From Deinococcus metallilatus (GTDB lineage: Bacteria; Deinococcota; Deinococci; Deinococcales; Deinococcaceae): 64,000 nt of DNA. Below, in pieces: positions 1 to 8,885 of the stretch; the first letter of the stretch is position 1; the number at the start of each line of letters is the position of its first letter. The stretch lies in assembly GCF_004758605.1 (NCBI RefSeq), contig NZ_CP038510.1, positions 550,001 to 614,000 on the forward strand. Reading direction: 5' to 3'. A model generated the notes under the pieces. The model made no database searches and was not told the origin of the DNA. It worked only from the letters and a program-made list of their open reading frames with translations. A program made the position numbers and the translations under genes.

Positions 1-1
1 C

Positions 2-700
2 AGCAATGGCGGGATCGCGGACTTCTACGTGGTGTTCGCCCGCACCGGCGAGGCCCCCGGCGCACGGGGCATCAGCGCCTTTGTCGTGGATGCCGGGACG
101 CCTGGGATGGACGACAGTGAGCGCCTGGAGGTCACGGCCCCGCACCCCCTCGCCACGCTCACGTTCCGGGACTGCCGCCTGCCCGCCGGGGCGCTGCTGG
201 GTGCCTCCGGCCAGGGCTTCAAGCTGGCGATGCGGACGCTGGACATCTTCCGCACATCGGTGGCGGCGGCGGCCCTGGGCTTTGCACGCCGGGCGCTGCG
301 CGAAGGCGTGACCCGCACTCTGAACCGGCCCATGTTCGGCAGCACGCTGGCCGACCAGCCGCTCGCGCAGGCGACCCTGGCGGACATGGCGACGCGGGTG
401 GACCGCAGCGCCCTGCTGACGTACCGCGCAGCCTGGCAACGCGACCAGGGCGAACGGGTCACCCGCGAGGCCGCGATGGCGAAACTCACCGCCACCGAGG
501 ACGCCCAGCAGGTCATCGATATGGCCGTGCAACTGCATGGGGCCGCTGGCGTCCAGAGCGGCGGCATCATCGAACGCCTCTACCGCGAGATTCGCCCCCT
601 CCGCATCTACGAAGGCGCGACCGAGGTGCAGCGCCTCATCATCGGGCGCGAGGTGCTGAAGGCGGCCCAGGAGGCGCAGACGCAGGAGGCCCCGGCATGA
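2..700 (+). CDS. Acyl-CoA dehydrogenase family protein (5' truncated by window edge)
   Basis: C-terminal part of a flavin-dependent acyl-CoA dehydrogenase, which would oxidise an acyl-CoA to the enoyl-CoA and pass electrons to an electron-transfer flavoprotein. The frame is open from base 2, and the first visible residues ([15 protein letters not shown]) match the FAD-binding beta domain, so the true start lies outside the window. The middle has the usual helical bundle ([32 protein letters not shown]). The C-terminus carries [17 protein letters not shown], whose Glu after Tyr is the usual catalytic-base position. The stop overlaps the next start as ATGA, so this gene is co-transcribed with the CoA ligase and RidA genes that follow. 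The exact substrate cannot be read from the fragment; the neighbours suggest an aromatic or branched acyl-CoA. Confidence 0.88.
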   Translation, partial: SNGGIADFYVVFARTGEAPGARGISAFVVDAGTPGMDDSERLEVTAPHPLATLTFRDCRLPAGALLGASGQGFKLAMRTLDIFRTSVAAAALGFARRALREGVTRTLNRPMFGSTLADQPLAQATLADMATRVDRSALLTYRAAWQRDQGERVTREAAMAKLTATEDAQQVIDMAVQLHGAAGVQSGGIIERLYREIRPLRIYEGATEVQRLIIGREVLKAAQEAQTQEAPA

Positions 701-2307
701 ATCCGTCCGCCTATACCGACACCTTCGCCCGCGACCACCTCCCGCCCCGCGAGCAATGGCCGGAGCTGATCTTCGACCTCCCCGAATTGCAGTATCCGGC
801 CAGGCTGAACGCGGCGGTAGAGCTGCTGGACCGTCAGGCGCAGCAGCACCCGGAGCGCGTCGCCCTGCTGGCCGAGGGCCAGCGCTGGACGTACGGCGAA
901 CTCCAGGCAAGATCCAACCAGATCGCGCACGTGCTGCGGGAAGACCTGGGCCTGGTTCCCGGTAATCGCGTCCTGCTGCACGGCCCCAACACGCCGATGC
1001 TGGCCGCCTGCTGGTTCGCCATCCTCAAGGCGGGGGGCATCGTGGTCAGCACCATGCCGCTGCTGCGCGCGCCGGAACTGGTGAAGATCATCGGCAAGGC
1101 GCGGGTCAGCCACGCGCTGAGCGATGCCTCGTGCCTGGACACGCTCTTGCAGGCCCAGCGGGATGCTCCCAGCCTGACCACCCTGCGGAGCTTCAGGGCG
1201 GACGGTGGGGAGTTACTGGCGCTGGCGGAAACCAAACCGGCCGACTTCACGCCCGTCGAAACCGCCAGTGACGACGTGGCCCTGATCGCCTTCACCTCCG
1301 GCACGACCGGGCAACCGAAAGGCTGCCTGCACTTTCACCGGAATTTGCTGGCGATTTGCGACACCTTCGCGCGGCATGTCCTGCGGGCCTCCGCCGACGA
1401 TGTGTTTATCGGCAGCCCACCCTTCGCCTTCACCTTCGGCCTGGGCGGCCTGCTGCTCTTTCCACTGCGGATCGGCGCGAGTGCCGCGCTGCTGGAAAAC
1501 GGCGCACCGCCGAAGCTGGCCGAGGGCATCCGGACCTTCGGGGCGACGGTCTGCTTCACCGCCCCGACGAGTTACCGGATGCTGGCGGCCCTGCCCGACC
1601 CCGGCGTGCTGCGGACGCTCCGCAAATGCGTCTCGGCCGGGGAGGCCCTGCCCGCCGCGACCCGCGAGCTGTGGCGGCAGGTGACCGGGATCGAATTGAT
1701 CGACGGGATCGGCTCGACCGAGCTGCTGCACATCTTCATCAGCGCCGACGAGGAACACGCCCGCCCCGGCTGTACCGGCCAGGCGGTGCCTGGCTTCCAG
1801 GCCTGCGTGCTGGACGAGGAGGGGCGGCCTCTCCCGCCAGGGCAGCCCGGACGCCTGGCCGTGAAAGGTCCCACCGGCTGCCTATACCTGGACGACGAGC
1901 GGCAAAAGAACTACGTGCAGGACGGGTGGAACATCACCGGGGACACCTACCTGATGGACGAGGACGGGTACTTCGTGTACCAGGCCCGCAGCGACGACAT
2001 GATCATCTCCAGCGGGTACAACATCGCGGCGCCGGAGGTGGAGGGGGCGCTGCTGAGCCATCCGGCAGTGGCCGAGTGCGCGGTGGTGGGGGTTCCGGAC
2101 GAGCTGCGCGGGCAGGTGGTGAAGGCGTACGTGGTGCTGAACGAGTCTTACCAGCCCGGCCAGGCGCTCACCTGCGAACTGCAAACCTTCGTGAAGGCCG
2201 TCATCGCACCGTACAAGTACCCGCGCCGGATCGAGTACCGGGACGCGCTGCCCAAGACCGCGACCGGCAAACTGCAACGCTTCCTGCTCCGGCAGGAGCC
2301 CACATGA
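697..2307 (+). CDS. Benzoate/2-aminobenzoate-type CoA ligase (AMP-dependent synthetase)
   Basis: A 536-residue ANL-superfamily acyl-CoA synthetase that activates a carboxylate with ATP and then forms the CoA thioester. The P-loop-like motif [12 protein letters not shown] is at about residues 198-209, the A5-type region ([12 protein letters not shown]) near 340, the A7/A8 hinge ([22 protein letters not shown]) near 430-450, and the adenylation lysine in TATGKLQRF near the C-terminus. GSTELLHIF and the long N-terminal region resemble benzoate-CoA and 2-aminobenzoate-CoA ligases more than acetyl-CoA synthetases (inference). It overlaps the upstream dehydrogenase by 4 bases and the downstream RidA gene by 4 bases, indicating translational coupling. 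Substrate specificity is unproven. Confidence 0.85.
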   Translation: MNPSAYTDTFARDHLPPREQWPELIFDLPELQYPARLNAAVELLDRQAQQHPERVALLAEGQRWTYGELQARSNQIAHVLREDLGLVPGNRVLLHGPNTPMLAACWFAILKAGGIVVSTMPLLRAPELVKIIGKARVSHALSDASCLDTLLQAQRDAPSLTTLRSFRADGGELLALAETKPADFTPVETASDDVALIAFTSGTTGQPKGCLHFHRNLLAICDTFARHVLRASADDVFIGSPPFAFTFGLGGLLLFPLRIGASAALLENGAPPKLAEGIRTFGATVCFTAPTSYRMLAALPDPGVLRTLRKCVSAGEALPAATRELWRQVTGIELIDGIGSTELLHIFISADEEHARPGCTGQAVPGFQACVLDEEGRPLPPGQPGRLAVKGPTGCLYLDDERQKNYVQDGWNITGDTYLMDEDGYFVYQARSDDMIISSGYNIAAPEVEGALLSHPAVAECAVVGVPDELRGQVVKAYVVLNESYQPGQALTCELQTFVKAVIAPYKYPRRIEYRDALPKTATGKLQRFLLRQEPT

Positions 2308-2717
2308 CGCCGCAGCCCCTCCAGCCGCCGGGCTGGGCACAGCCCCGGGGCTTTGCCAACGGCATGGCCGCGCGCGGCACGCTGGTCTTCACCGCCGGGA
2401 TGATCGGCTGGAACGCCCGGCAGGAGTTCGAAACCGACGACTTCGTGGAGCAGGTGCGGCAGGCGCTGTGCAACGTGCTGGCCGTGGTGCAGGCGGCGGG
2501 GGGCGAGGCGCGCCACCTCGTCCGCCTGACCTGGTTCATCACCGACCGGGACGCCTACCTGGCGAACCAGCAGCGGCTGGGGGCCGCCTACCGCGAGGTG
2601 CTGGGCCGCCACTATCCGGCCATGAGCGTGATCGCCGTGACCGCCCTGATGGAAAGCCGCGCCCTGGTGGAAATCGAGGGGACGGCGGTGATTCCCGCGC
2701 CAGACGGGCAGCCGTGA
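2304..2717 (+). CDS. RidA family protein (Rid/YjgF/UK114)
   Basis: A 137-residue Rid-family protein. Family members hydrolyse reactive enamine/imine intermediates or act as deaminases on related substrates. GTLVFTAGMIGWN near the N-terminus, VRLTWFITDRDAYL in the middle and YPAMSVIAVTALMESRALVEIEGTAV at the C-terminus follow the family layout, although the last block has MESRALVEIE where canonical RidA has an arginine-centred motif. The ATG overlaps the ligase stop by 4 bases. In clusters for 2-aminobenzoyl-CoA breakdown a Rid protein sits beside the ligase, which fits this context, but the pathway assignment is inference. Confidence 0.85.
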   Translation: MTPQPLQPPGWAQPRGFANGMAARGTLVFTAGMIGWNARQEFETDDFVEQVRQALCNVLAVVQAAGGEARHLVRLTWFITDRDAYLANQQRLGAAYREVLGRHYPAMSVIAVTALMESRALVEIEGTAVIPAPDGQP

Positions 2718-2733
2718 GGCCATATCGCCTCAC
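2714..2733 (+). other. Short perfect hairpin at the end of the RidA gene
   Basis: GTGAGGC, a 6-base loop, then GCCTCAC forms a 7-bp perfect stem overlapping the RidA stop codon. It is not followed by a T-run, so it is at best a weak or Rho-dependent end of the operon. Confidence 0.3.
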
Positions 2734-2864
2734 GGGCCCGGTCCAGGGCACACTCGCTGACCTCACCTGAAGCAAGCGAAGCACGGCCAGGTTCCCGCGA
2801 CGCCACTGCGGGGCAGAGAGCGGGCGCCGTACCATTGAGCAGACCTCTCTCCTGAAAGGACCCG

Positions 2865-5222
2865 ATGATGCACACTGCACGTCTGCGCTCCGGCCGCGTT
2901 CTCGGTGTTCTCGCCCCGCTGCTGCTGGGGAGCAGCCTGGCCAGCACCTACCAGGTTCAGATTCAGCGGACCTCTTACGGTATCCCGCACGTCCGGGCGG
3001 CCGACCTGGGCAGCCTCGGGTACGGCCTGGGCTACGCCTACGCCCAGGACAACCTGTGTCTGCTGGCCGATCAGGTCCTCACGGTGCGGGGGGAGCGATC
3101 CAGATACCTGGGCACGGCGGACAGCACCATCGTCGGCTTCCAGCAGGTGAACAACCTGGACAGCGACTTCTTCTTCAGGGCTCTCATCGACCTCCCGGCC
3201 CTGCGGCGGGCCTACCAATCCGGGCCACCCGAACACCTGCACCTGATGCAGGGCTACGCGGCGGGATACAACCGGTATCTGCGGGACACGCCCCCCGGGC
3301 AGCGCCCCGAGGCGTGCCGGAACGCCGACTGGGTGAGGCCCATCAGCGAGGACGACGTGATGCGTCTGCTGGAGGAAAAGGCCATTCAGGCCAGCGCCGG
3401 TTCGCTCGTCACGGCCATCGCCCGCACGGTGCCGCCGGGTGCGGGGGCGGCCCTGCCCGCACCAGACCTGGCCGCCTTCAATGCCCAGTACCGTCTGAAC
3501 GACCTGCCGATGGGCAGCAACGGCTGGGCCTTCGGCGCGCAGGCGACCGAGAACGGGCGCGGCCTGCTGCTGGGCAACCCCCACTTCCCCTGGCAGACCA
3601 CCAACCGCTTCTATGAGCTGCACCTGACCATCCCCGGCCAGCTCGACGTGATGGGCGCCAGTCTGGGCGGCATGCCCATCGTCAACATCGGCTTCAACAG
3701 GGATGTGGCGTGGACGCACACCGTCTCCACCGACAAGCGGTTCACGCTGTACGCGCTGCACCTCGCGCCGGGCGACCCCACCCGGTACGTCAAGGACGGC
3801 GTGACCCGCCCTCTGCGCCGCCGGACCGTGATCGTGGAAGTGAAGGACGGCGACCGGATCAGGGTGCAGAGCCGCACATTGTACTCGACCCCCGACGGTC
3901 CCCTGATCAGCCTGCCCCAGGCGGGCCTGAACTGGACGGCCACCACCGCCTTCGCGCTGCGGGACGCCAACCACAACAACACCCGCATGATCGCGACCTG
4001 GCTGGACATCGGGCGGGCGAGCAGCGTGCAGGGCGTCCGCCGGGCCCTGGACCAGCAGGGCATTCCCTGGGTGAACACGCTCGCGGCGGACCGCAGCGGC
4101 CAGGCGCTCTACGCGGATATTTCCTCCTCGCCCAACGTCTCGGCGGCCCAGCAGGCCCGCTGCACGCCCCCGGCCCTCGCGCCGCTCTTCAAGGCGGCGG
4201 GTCTGGCAGTGCTGGACGGCAGCCGCTCGGCCTGCGACTGGGCCATCGACCCCGCCTCCAAGGTGCGGGGGCTGCGTGCCCCGGAGCACATGCCCGCCCT
4301 GATCCGGCAGGACTACTTCGCCAACAGCAACGACAGCGCCTGGCTGACCAATCTGAACGCCCGCATCGAGAACCTGGACCCCATCGTGGGGGACGTGAAC
4401 GTGCCGCAGCGGCCCCGCACCCGCATGGGCCTGACCGAGATCACGCGCCGCCTGAACGGCGAAGACGGCCTCCCCGGCAACCGGTTCAATCTCGGCAACC
4501 TTCAGGAGATTCTCCTCAGCGACCGCAATTTCACGGGCCTCCTCCTCGCGGACGATGCGGTAAAGCTCTGCCAGGCCGAGCCGAAAGTGACGCTGGCCTC
4601 CGGTGAAGCGGTGGACCTGCAACCCGCCTGCGACACCCTCGCCCGCTGGGACCGGCGCAGCGACCTGCCCAGTGTGGGGGCTTACGTGTGGCGCGAGTTC
4701 TGGCGGCGCGCGAGCAGTATTCCGGGCGTCTACGCCGTGCCGTTCGACCCGGCCGACCCCGTGAACACCCCGCGCGGCCTGAACACCGCCGACGCCAGCG
4801 TTCGGAGCAAACTCCTGCAAGCCTTCGGGGACGCCGTGGCCCTGCTGAAGGCCAACCACATCGCCCCGGACCGCCCTCTGGGCGAGGTGCAGGGCGTGAT
4901 CCGCAACGGCGTCCGCATCCCCCTGCACGGGGCCCCCGAATTCGAGGGCGTGCTGAACAAGATCGAGCCGCCCCTGCTGAACGAGCAGGGCTACGTCGGC
5001 GTGGTCGGCACCAGCTCCAGCTACATCCAGACTGTCACCTTCGACGAGGCGGGGCCGGTGGCGCAGGCGATCTTGACCTATTCGCAGTCCGCTGATCCCG
5101 CCTCACCGCACTACGCCGACCAGACCGTGCTGTTCTCCCAGAAAACGTGGGTGACGCTGCCCTTCACGCCCGCCGCAATCCAGGCCGACCCGGCCCTCCG
5201 GACCCTGGAGCTTTCGGAGTGA
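2865..5222 (+). CDS. Exported penicillin-acylase family Ntn-hydrolase (aculeacin/AHL acylase type)
   Basis: A 785-residue N-terminal-nucleophile hydrolase that would cut an amide bond of an acylated substrate such as an acyl-homoserine lactone, a lipopeptide or a beta-lactam side chain. Residues 1-27 form a signal peptide (basic start, then a Leu/Val-rich core ending at SSLAS). The alpha-chain part starts with QRTSYGIPHVRA. The autocatalytic processing point is in LPMGSNGW, giving Ser218 as the expected new N-terminal nucleophile; GNPHFPWQ and GFNRDVAWTHT follow at the usual distances, and NSNDSAWLTN supplies the conserved Asn region. AAAGGA lies 6 bases before the first of two adjacent ATGs. 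It stands alone. The family is secure; the substrate is unknown. Confidence 0.88.
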   Translation: MMHTARLRSGRVLGVLAPLLLGSSLASTYQVQIQRTSYGIPHVRAADLGSLGYGLGYAYAQDNLCLLADQVLTVRGERSRYLGTADSTIVGFQQVNNLDSDFFFRALIDLPALRRAYQSGPPEHLHLMQGYAAGYNRYLRDTPPGQRPEACRNADWVRPISEDDVMRLLEEKAIQASAGSLVTAIARTVPPGAGAALPAPDLAAFNAQYRLNDLPMGSNGWAFGAQATENGRGLLLGNPHFPWQTTNRFYELHLTIPGQLDVMGASLGGMPIVNIGFNRDVAWTHTVSTDKRFTLYALHLAPGDPTRYVKDGVTRPLRRRTVIVEVKDGDRIRVQSRTLYSTPDGPLISLPQAGLNWTATTAFALRDANHNNTRMIATWLDIGRASSVQGVRRALDQQGIPWVNTLAADRSGQALYADISSSPNVSAAQQARCTPPALAPLFKAAGLAVLDGSRSACDWAIDPASKVRGLRAPEHMPALIRQDYFANSNDSAWLTNLNARIENLDPIVGDVNVPQRPRTRMGLTEITRRLNGEDGLPGNRFNLGNLQEILLSDRNFTGLLLADDAVKLCQAEPKVTLASGEAVDLQPACDTLARWDRRSDLPSVGAYVWREFWRRASSIPGVYAVPFDPADPVNTPRGLNTADASVRSKLLQAFGDAVALLKANHIAPDRPLGEVQGVIRNGVRIPLHGAPEFEGVLNKIEPPLLNEQGYVGVVGTSSSYIQTVTFDEAGPVAQAILTYSQSADPASPHYADQTVLFSQKTWVTLPFTPAAIQADPALRTLELSE

Positions 5223-5541
5223 ACCCCGGCCGTTCATAACACCTGTCGGAACGCTGCCCGGGAGGGCGGTCAGCCTGAAAAATCTGCTGGCCGACCTTCC
5301 GGCTTTGCCGTCACTGGTGAGGCAGCGCCATCGTCCGCCGCAAACTTGCGCTTCCCCGGTGGACGCTGTCGCCCTCGCGGCAGGACAGGACTGGGACAAA
5401 GAAGGGGATGGACATCGCCGGGGCAAACGACCTTGTTCCTTATTTCTCAAGCGGGTACGCTTCGGATGTCCTCAAGGACCCGGTGGGACCTTCCCCGGTT
5501 GTACCTTCTTCGTCTCTCCCCTCACCGTCTGGAGAATCCCG
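5223..5541. other. 319-bp gene-free stretch
   Basis: No convincing coding frame is seen. The right half holds a candidate promoter for the small gene at 5542 and presumably its leader. No repeat or IS end was recognised. Confidence 0.4.
5433..5461 (+). promoter_or_regulatory. Candidate sigma-70-type promoter
   Basis: TTGTTC (5433-5438) and TACGCT (5456-5461) are separated by 17 bases. The predicted start near 5468 gives a leader of about 70 bases for the small ORF at 5542. Read by eye only. Confidence 0.35.
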
Positions 5542-5733
5542 ATGCACGAACTGCTCTGCACCTGGGTGCCCGGCACCCTGGACGTTGTTCGGCTGTCCCT
5601 GCCAGGCCGGACACTCGAACTGAAGGACACCCGCCTGGCGCGCATTTTCGGGCCGCAGGCCCTCAACGACCTGTACCTCAAGGGCCGCGCCATCCTGAAG
5701 GCCGATCCGCAACAGGTCGCCTTGCTCGCCTGA
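5542..5733 (+). CDS. Small hypothetical protein (63 aa)
   Basis: A 63-residue protein starting MHELLCTWVPGTLD, with no membrane segment or signal peptide. A GGAG ribosome-binding site lies 7 bases before the ATG, and a candidate promoter stands upstream. The C-terminal half (FGPQALNDLYLKGRAILKAD) could form an amphipathic helix. The open frame continues upstream without a better-supported start, so the ATG at 5542 was chosen for its Shine-Dalgarno site. Function unknown. A GC-rich inverted repeat followed by CTTCCCTTTT downstream of the stop may terminate it. Confidence 0.5.
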   Translation: MHELLCTWVPGTLDVVRLSLPGRTLELKDTRLARIFGPQALNDLYLKGRAILKADPQQVALLA

Positions 5734-5884
5734 ACCGGCCTGCTGCCGCCCCGTCCCCCGCTCTCCCTGCGGCGGTCCGGGGCGCTTCCCTTTTGGGTCC
5801 CAGCAGCGCGCGGCCGAGCCGGGCAAAACCGCTCACCCCCGTGCGTTACCCTGCGGGAACCATCTGCTTCCCGAGGAGTAACCC

Positions 5885-6616
5885 ATGACCCTGGACCCCC
5901 CCGAACACCACTACGAACTCGACCGCATGGCGGAGGACTCCTGGCGGATGTTCCGCATCCTCGGGGAATTCGCCATCGGTTTCGACCGCCTCGCCCACCT
6001 GCGCGTCCCCGCCGTGACGGTCTTCGGCAGTGCCCGCACGGCGATCACGGACCGCTACTACGGCCTGGCCGAAGAGCTCGGACGCGAACTCGCCCAGGCG
6101 GGCTTCGCGGTGATGACCGGGGGCGGACCCGGCATCATGCAGGCCGCCAACAAGGGGGCCTACGAGGCGGGGGGCGTCAGCGTGGGCCTCAACATCATCC
6201 TGCCGCAGGAGCAGCGCCCCAATCCGTACCAGACGCTGTCACTCAACTTCGAGTACTTTCACGCGCGCAAGGTGATGCTTGCCAAGTACGCCTCGGCCTT
6301 CGTGGTCTTCCCGGGGGGCTTCGGCACCCTCGACGAATTCGCGGAAGTCCTCACGCTGGTCCAGACGCGCAAGATGCACCCGCTGCCGATCTACCTCGTC
6401 GGTGAAGAGTACTGGCGGGGGCTGGTGGACTGGTTCGCGCGGACGCTGGTGACCGAGGGCGCGATTGCCCCCGACGACCTGAAGCTGTTCAAGGTGGTGG
6501 ACGACGTCACGGCGATCCCGGGGGACGTGCACCGCTACCACGATCCGGCCGTGAACGACGGCTTCAAGCGCCCCACCCCGGAAGACCGGGCACGCGCGCG
6601 GGGCGAGGTGGCGTGA
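5885..6616 (+). CDS. LOG family protein (TIGR00730-type Rossmann fold)
   Basis: A 243-residue protein of the lysine-decarboxylase-like/LOG family. Characterised members are cytokinin-nucleoside-monophosphate or other nucleotide phosphoribohydrolases. The two signature loops are present: MTGGGPGIMQAANKGA at about residues 77-92 and FPGGFGTLDEFAEVL at about 142-156, with the catalytic Glu in the second; HARKVMLAKYASAFV lies between them. Length is normal, with a short extra N-terminal helix. A GAGGAG site precedes the ATG. It ends exactly where the oppositely oriented ArsR gene ends, so the two genes converge with no spacer. Phosphoribohydrolase activity is inferred from the family only. Confidence 0.85.
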   Translation: MTLDPPEHHYELDRMAEDSWRMFRILGEFAIGFDRLAHLRVPAVTVFGSARTAITDRYYGLAEELGRELAQAGFAVMTGGGPGIMQAANKGAYEAGGVSVGLNIILPQEQRPNPYQTLSLNFEYFHARKVMLAKYASAFVVFPGGFGTLDEFAEVLTLVQTRKMHPLPIYLVGEEYWRGLVDWFARTLVTEGAIAPDDLKLFKVVDDVTAIPGDVHRYHDPAVNDGFKRPTPEDRARARGEVA

Positions 6617-6979
6617 TCACTCCCGCGCGTGGTCGATGGCGCTGCCGATCAGGCTGGTGACATGCTGGTCGAGCAGGCGGTAGTAGACGACGCGGCCCTG
6701 CTTGCGAAAGGTCACGAGGCGGTGGGCGCGCAGCAGGCGGAGCTGGTGGCTGACGGCGCTCTCGCTGATCCCGACCACGGCGGCCAGGTCGCAGACGCAC
6801 AGTTCCTCGGTGTTCAGGGCGCTCAGCAGCCGCAGGCGGGTGGGGTCCGCGACCACCTTGAGGAGCGCGCTGGCTTCCTCCACACACGGCGCGTCCGGCA
6901 GAGCGGCCCGGACACGGGTGACCGCCTCAGGGTGGACGCACGGTACCTCACACGCCTCGTCTTGAGAAGCGGTTCTCAT
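6617..6979 (-). CDS. ArsR/SmtB family metal-responsive repressor
   Basis: A 120-residue winged-helix repressor. The N-terminus has EACEVPC, resembling the CadC-type Cys pair. The recognition region is [31 protein letters not shown], with the ELCVCD pattern seen at the metal site of ArsR/CadC sensors. The C-terminal helix [17 protein letters not shown] has Asp/His and His/Glu at the spacing of the SmtB/CzrA alpha-5 zinc site. Both site types appear intact, so Zn/Cd/Pb sensing is likely (inference). An inverted repeat overlaps its first codons. No efflux pump or P-type ATPase lies beside it; an IS3 remnant begins about 35 bases upstream of its start, so its partner may have been lost. Confidence 0.85.
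   Translation of the reverse strand: MRTASQDEACEVPCVHPEAVTRVRAALPDAPCVEEASALLKVVADPTRLRLLSALNTEELCVCDLAAVVGISESAVSHQLRLLRAHRLVTFRKQGRVVYYRLLDQHVTSLIGSAIDHARE
6963..6978. promoter_or_regulatory. Inverted repeat at the ArsR start (candidate operator)
   Basis: TGAGAA, 4 bases, TTCTCA: a perfect 6-bp inverted repeat covering the first codons of the ArsR gene. Its position suits autorepression, but it is shorter than a classical 12-2-12 ArsR/SmtB operator. Confidence 0.35.
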
Positions 6980-7013
6980 ATCTTGACCATAGCGTAAGCG
7001 GCCTGCTGTCAGC

Positions 7014-7317
7014 CAAACCAGCGAGGTCTACTGGCAGGCCCTGGCGCGCCTGGAGGCGATTCAGAGCATGAGCCGAAAGGGGGAGTATTGGGATAACGCC
7101 GTCGTGGAGAGCTTTTTCGCCACTCTCAAGCGGGAGGAGGTCGCCGAGACGGTCTATGCGACGCGGCAGGAGGCCCGGTCGGCCTTGTTCAGCTATCTGG
7201 AGGTGTTCTACAACAGGGAACGCAGGCATTCGTCGTTGGGCTACCTCAGCCCCGCCGAGTTCGAGCAGTCGTCGCGGGCCGCTTAACTCCCTGTCCACCG
7301 CAGCGGGTCAACTCCAA
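7014..7317 (+). pseudogene. IS3-family transposase OrfB, 3' fragment, with IS end
   Basis: The reading frame up to TAA at 7284-7286 encodes the last roughly 90 residues of an IS3-family DDE transposase: [35 protein letters not shown], then [21 protein letters not shown]. The catalytic D-D part is missing and no start precedes it. Bases 7293-7317 (TGTCCACCGCAGCGGGTCAA and on) look like an IS3-type terminal inverted repeat. The fragment abuts an oppositely oriented IS3 OrfA remnant. Confidence 0.8.
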
Positions 7318-7543
7318 ACCGCTGCTGGCCCACCAGCTTCAACAGCCGCTCGTTCTCGCGTTCGAGCTGACGGAGCCGCCGGGCCTCGTCCACCGTGGCG
7401 TCGCCGGATTTGGCCTTCCAGGTGTAAAAGGAGGCCGTGTTGCACGCGGCCTCCCGGCACAACTCCTCCACCGACTGTTCGCCCTTTTTGGCTTCTTGGA
7501 GCAGCTTGATGATCTGTTCCTCACTGAACTTCCGCTGTTTCAT
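7283..7543 (-). pseudogene. IS3-family OrfA, 3' truncated
   Basis: An 86-residue frame starting MKQRKFSEEQIIKLLQEAKKG with a GAGGATG ribosome-binding site. It has the helix-turn-helix SVEELCREAACNTASFYTWKAK and the start of the leucine-zipper helix (RLRQLERENERLLKLV). The typical continuation is replaced by unrelated residues where the frame runs into the end of the neighbouring IS3 fragment, so this is a truncated OrfA facing the other remnant. Confidence 0.8.
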
Positions 7544-7660
7544 GGGTCATCCTCGCTTTCTCGCGGGGGTCAGGGGAAGTCCCCTATCCCCGCCGGGGAG
7601 CGAGCCGATGGCCTCCAGTCAGTTTTGCCCAGTTTTTAGGGGGCAGACCAGTTGAAAGGT

Positions 7661-8848
7661 TCAGCCCTCCAGTTCCCCCAGCGCGACGGCACCGAGCAGA
7701 GCCAGGGCCAGGACCAGAGAGACAAAGGGCGGGGCGCTCAAGGTGAGGGGACAGGCCACGAGTAAGGCCGCTGCTCCCAGCAGGCGTGGGTGGGAGACGG
7801 TGCGGGTCAGCACCCACACGTACCAGGTCTGCATCAGCAGCACGAGCGCCGGACCCCCGAACACCAGCAGATTGAGGGCCAGGGAACTGTGTCCGTTGGA
7901 ATGAACGATGACCTTCTCGATGCCGACCGCCAGCAGGATCAGGCCCGCCACGATGCCGGTCATGGAGTTTACGGCGTACATGGCAGCCCGGATGGGATTC
8001 CGCGTCTCTTCCAGGTCACGCACGGCCACAGCGTTCGGGCGGCCAAAGGCCAGACTCCACAGGCTGACACTCATCAGCAGCCCGGCGCTGCCCGTCAGCA
8101 CGGTCATCCACGTGGGCGGTGCCTCACTGATCGCCGTTCCCGTCACCAGCACCGTCTCACCCAGGGCGATGATCAGGAACAGCCGGGCGCGTTCCACCAT
8201 GTGATCCCCGTCGAACCCGACGTTCTCGGTTGAAATGGACCGCCCCGGAAGCGGGTGGGCCAGCGCGGCGCCCAGGAAGTCAATGGCAGTGGCGGCAGCC
8301 CACCAGGACAGGCGCGTCTGCTCATCCGCGCTGGCCCCCACAACCCAAAGCGGCGCGGTCGCCAAGATCCAGATGAGGTAATTCGTGAAGTGCTTCCGGA
8401 ACAGGGGACTGTGCGTAGACAGCAGCGTCCAGACACTGCGCCCGAGCTGAATGGCGAGGTACGGCAGGACGAACGCCCAGGCAGATGCCCCAAACGCTTC
8501 GGGAATGAAGGCATTCATGAAGAGGCCCGGCAGCATGACCGCCAGCATCTTGGCGCGGGACACAGCGCGGGTGACGGAGGTGATGGTGGTTTCCCAACTG
8601 GTGTACGACCAGACGGTGAAGATGGCCAGCAGCAGCACCAGCGTTTCGGCAGCGCCACGCCAGGTCAGGTGTTCGAGCAGGTGGTGGGAAAGTTGCGAGA
8701 CGCCGTACACGAACACCAGGTCGAAGAACAGTTCAAGCGGCGTGACCTCATGTTTCTGCTCTTCAGGAAGCGGCGGCCGTGCGGTCAGGCTGGATTCGGA
8801 CACGGGGAACCTCAGGGGCAGATGCGAAGGGCGTCCGGGGGTGGGCAT
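7661..8848 (-). CDS. ltrA: Low temperature requirement protein A (LtrA) family membrane protein
   Basis: About 395 residues. The family signature VTPLELFFDLVFVYGVSQLSHHL appears after a charged N-terminal tail, followed by about ten to twelve hydrophobic segments (for example ETLVLLLAIFTVW, LFLIIALGETVLVTGTAI, LVLALALLGAVAL). LtrA was named for a Listeria cold-growth mutant; its biochemical role is not known. The frame is open to a GTG at 8872, but the ATG at 8848 seems as likely; neither has a strong ribosome-binding site. It lies about 40 bases downstream of an AraC-type regulator gene on the same strand, so the two may be co-transcribed. Confidence 0.85.
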   Translation of the reverse strand: MPTPGRPSHLPLRFPVSESSLTARPPLPEEQKHEVTPLELFFDLVFVYGVSQLSHHLLEHLTWRGAAETLVLLLAIFTVWSYTSWETTITSVTRAVSRAKMLAVMLPGLFMNAFIPEAFGASAWAFVLPYLAIQLGRSVWTLLSTHSPLFRKHFTNYLIWILATAPLWVVGASADEQTRLSWWAAATAIDFLGAALAHPLPGRSISTENVGFDGDHMVERARLFLIIALGETVLVTGTAISEAPPTWMTVLTGSAGLLMSVSLWSLAFGRPNAVAVRDLEETRNPIRAAMYAVNSMTGIVAGLILLAVGIEKVIVHSNGHSSLALNLLVFGGPALVLLMQTWYVWVLTRTVSHPRLLGAAALLVACPLTLSAPPFVSLVLALALLGAVALGELEG

Positions 8849-8885
8849 GGCCTGATTCCACGGCTCGCACAACCTTGCCAGCGAG

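Noticed and set aside
2763..4928. A 721-codon minus-strand frame opposite the acylase gene
   Set aside because: Low-complexity Val/Gly/Arg composition and no motif, while the plus strand encodes a complete Ntn hydrolase.
5740..5800. Possible terminator after the 63-aa gene
   Set aside because: CGCCCCG/CGGGGCG arms exist, but the loop is long and the T-rich tract is interrupted, so it is mentioned only in the gene entry.
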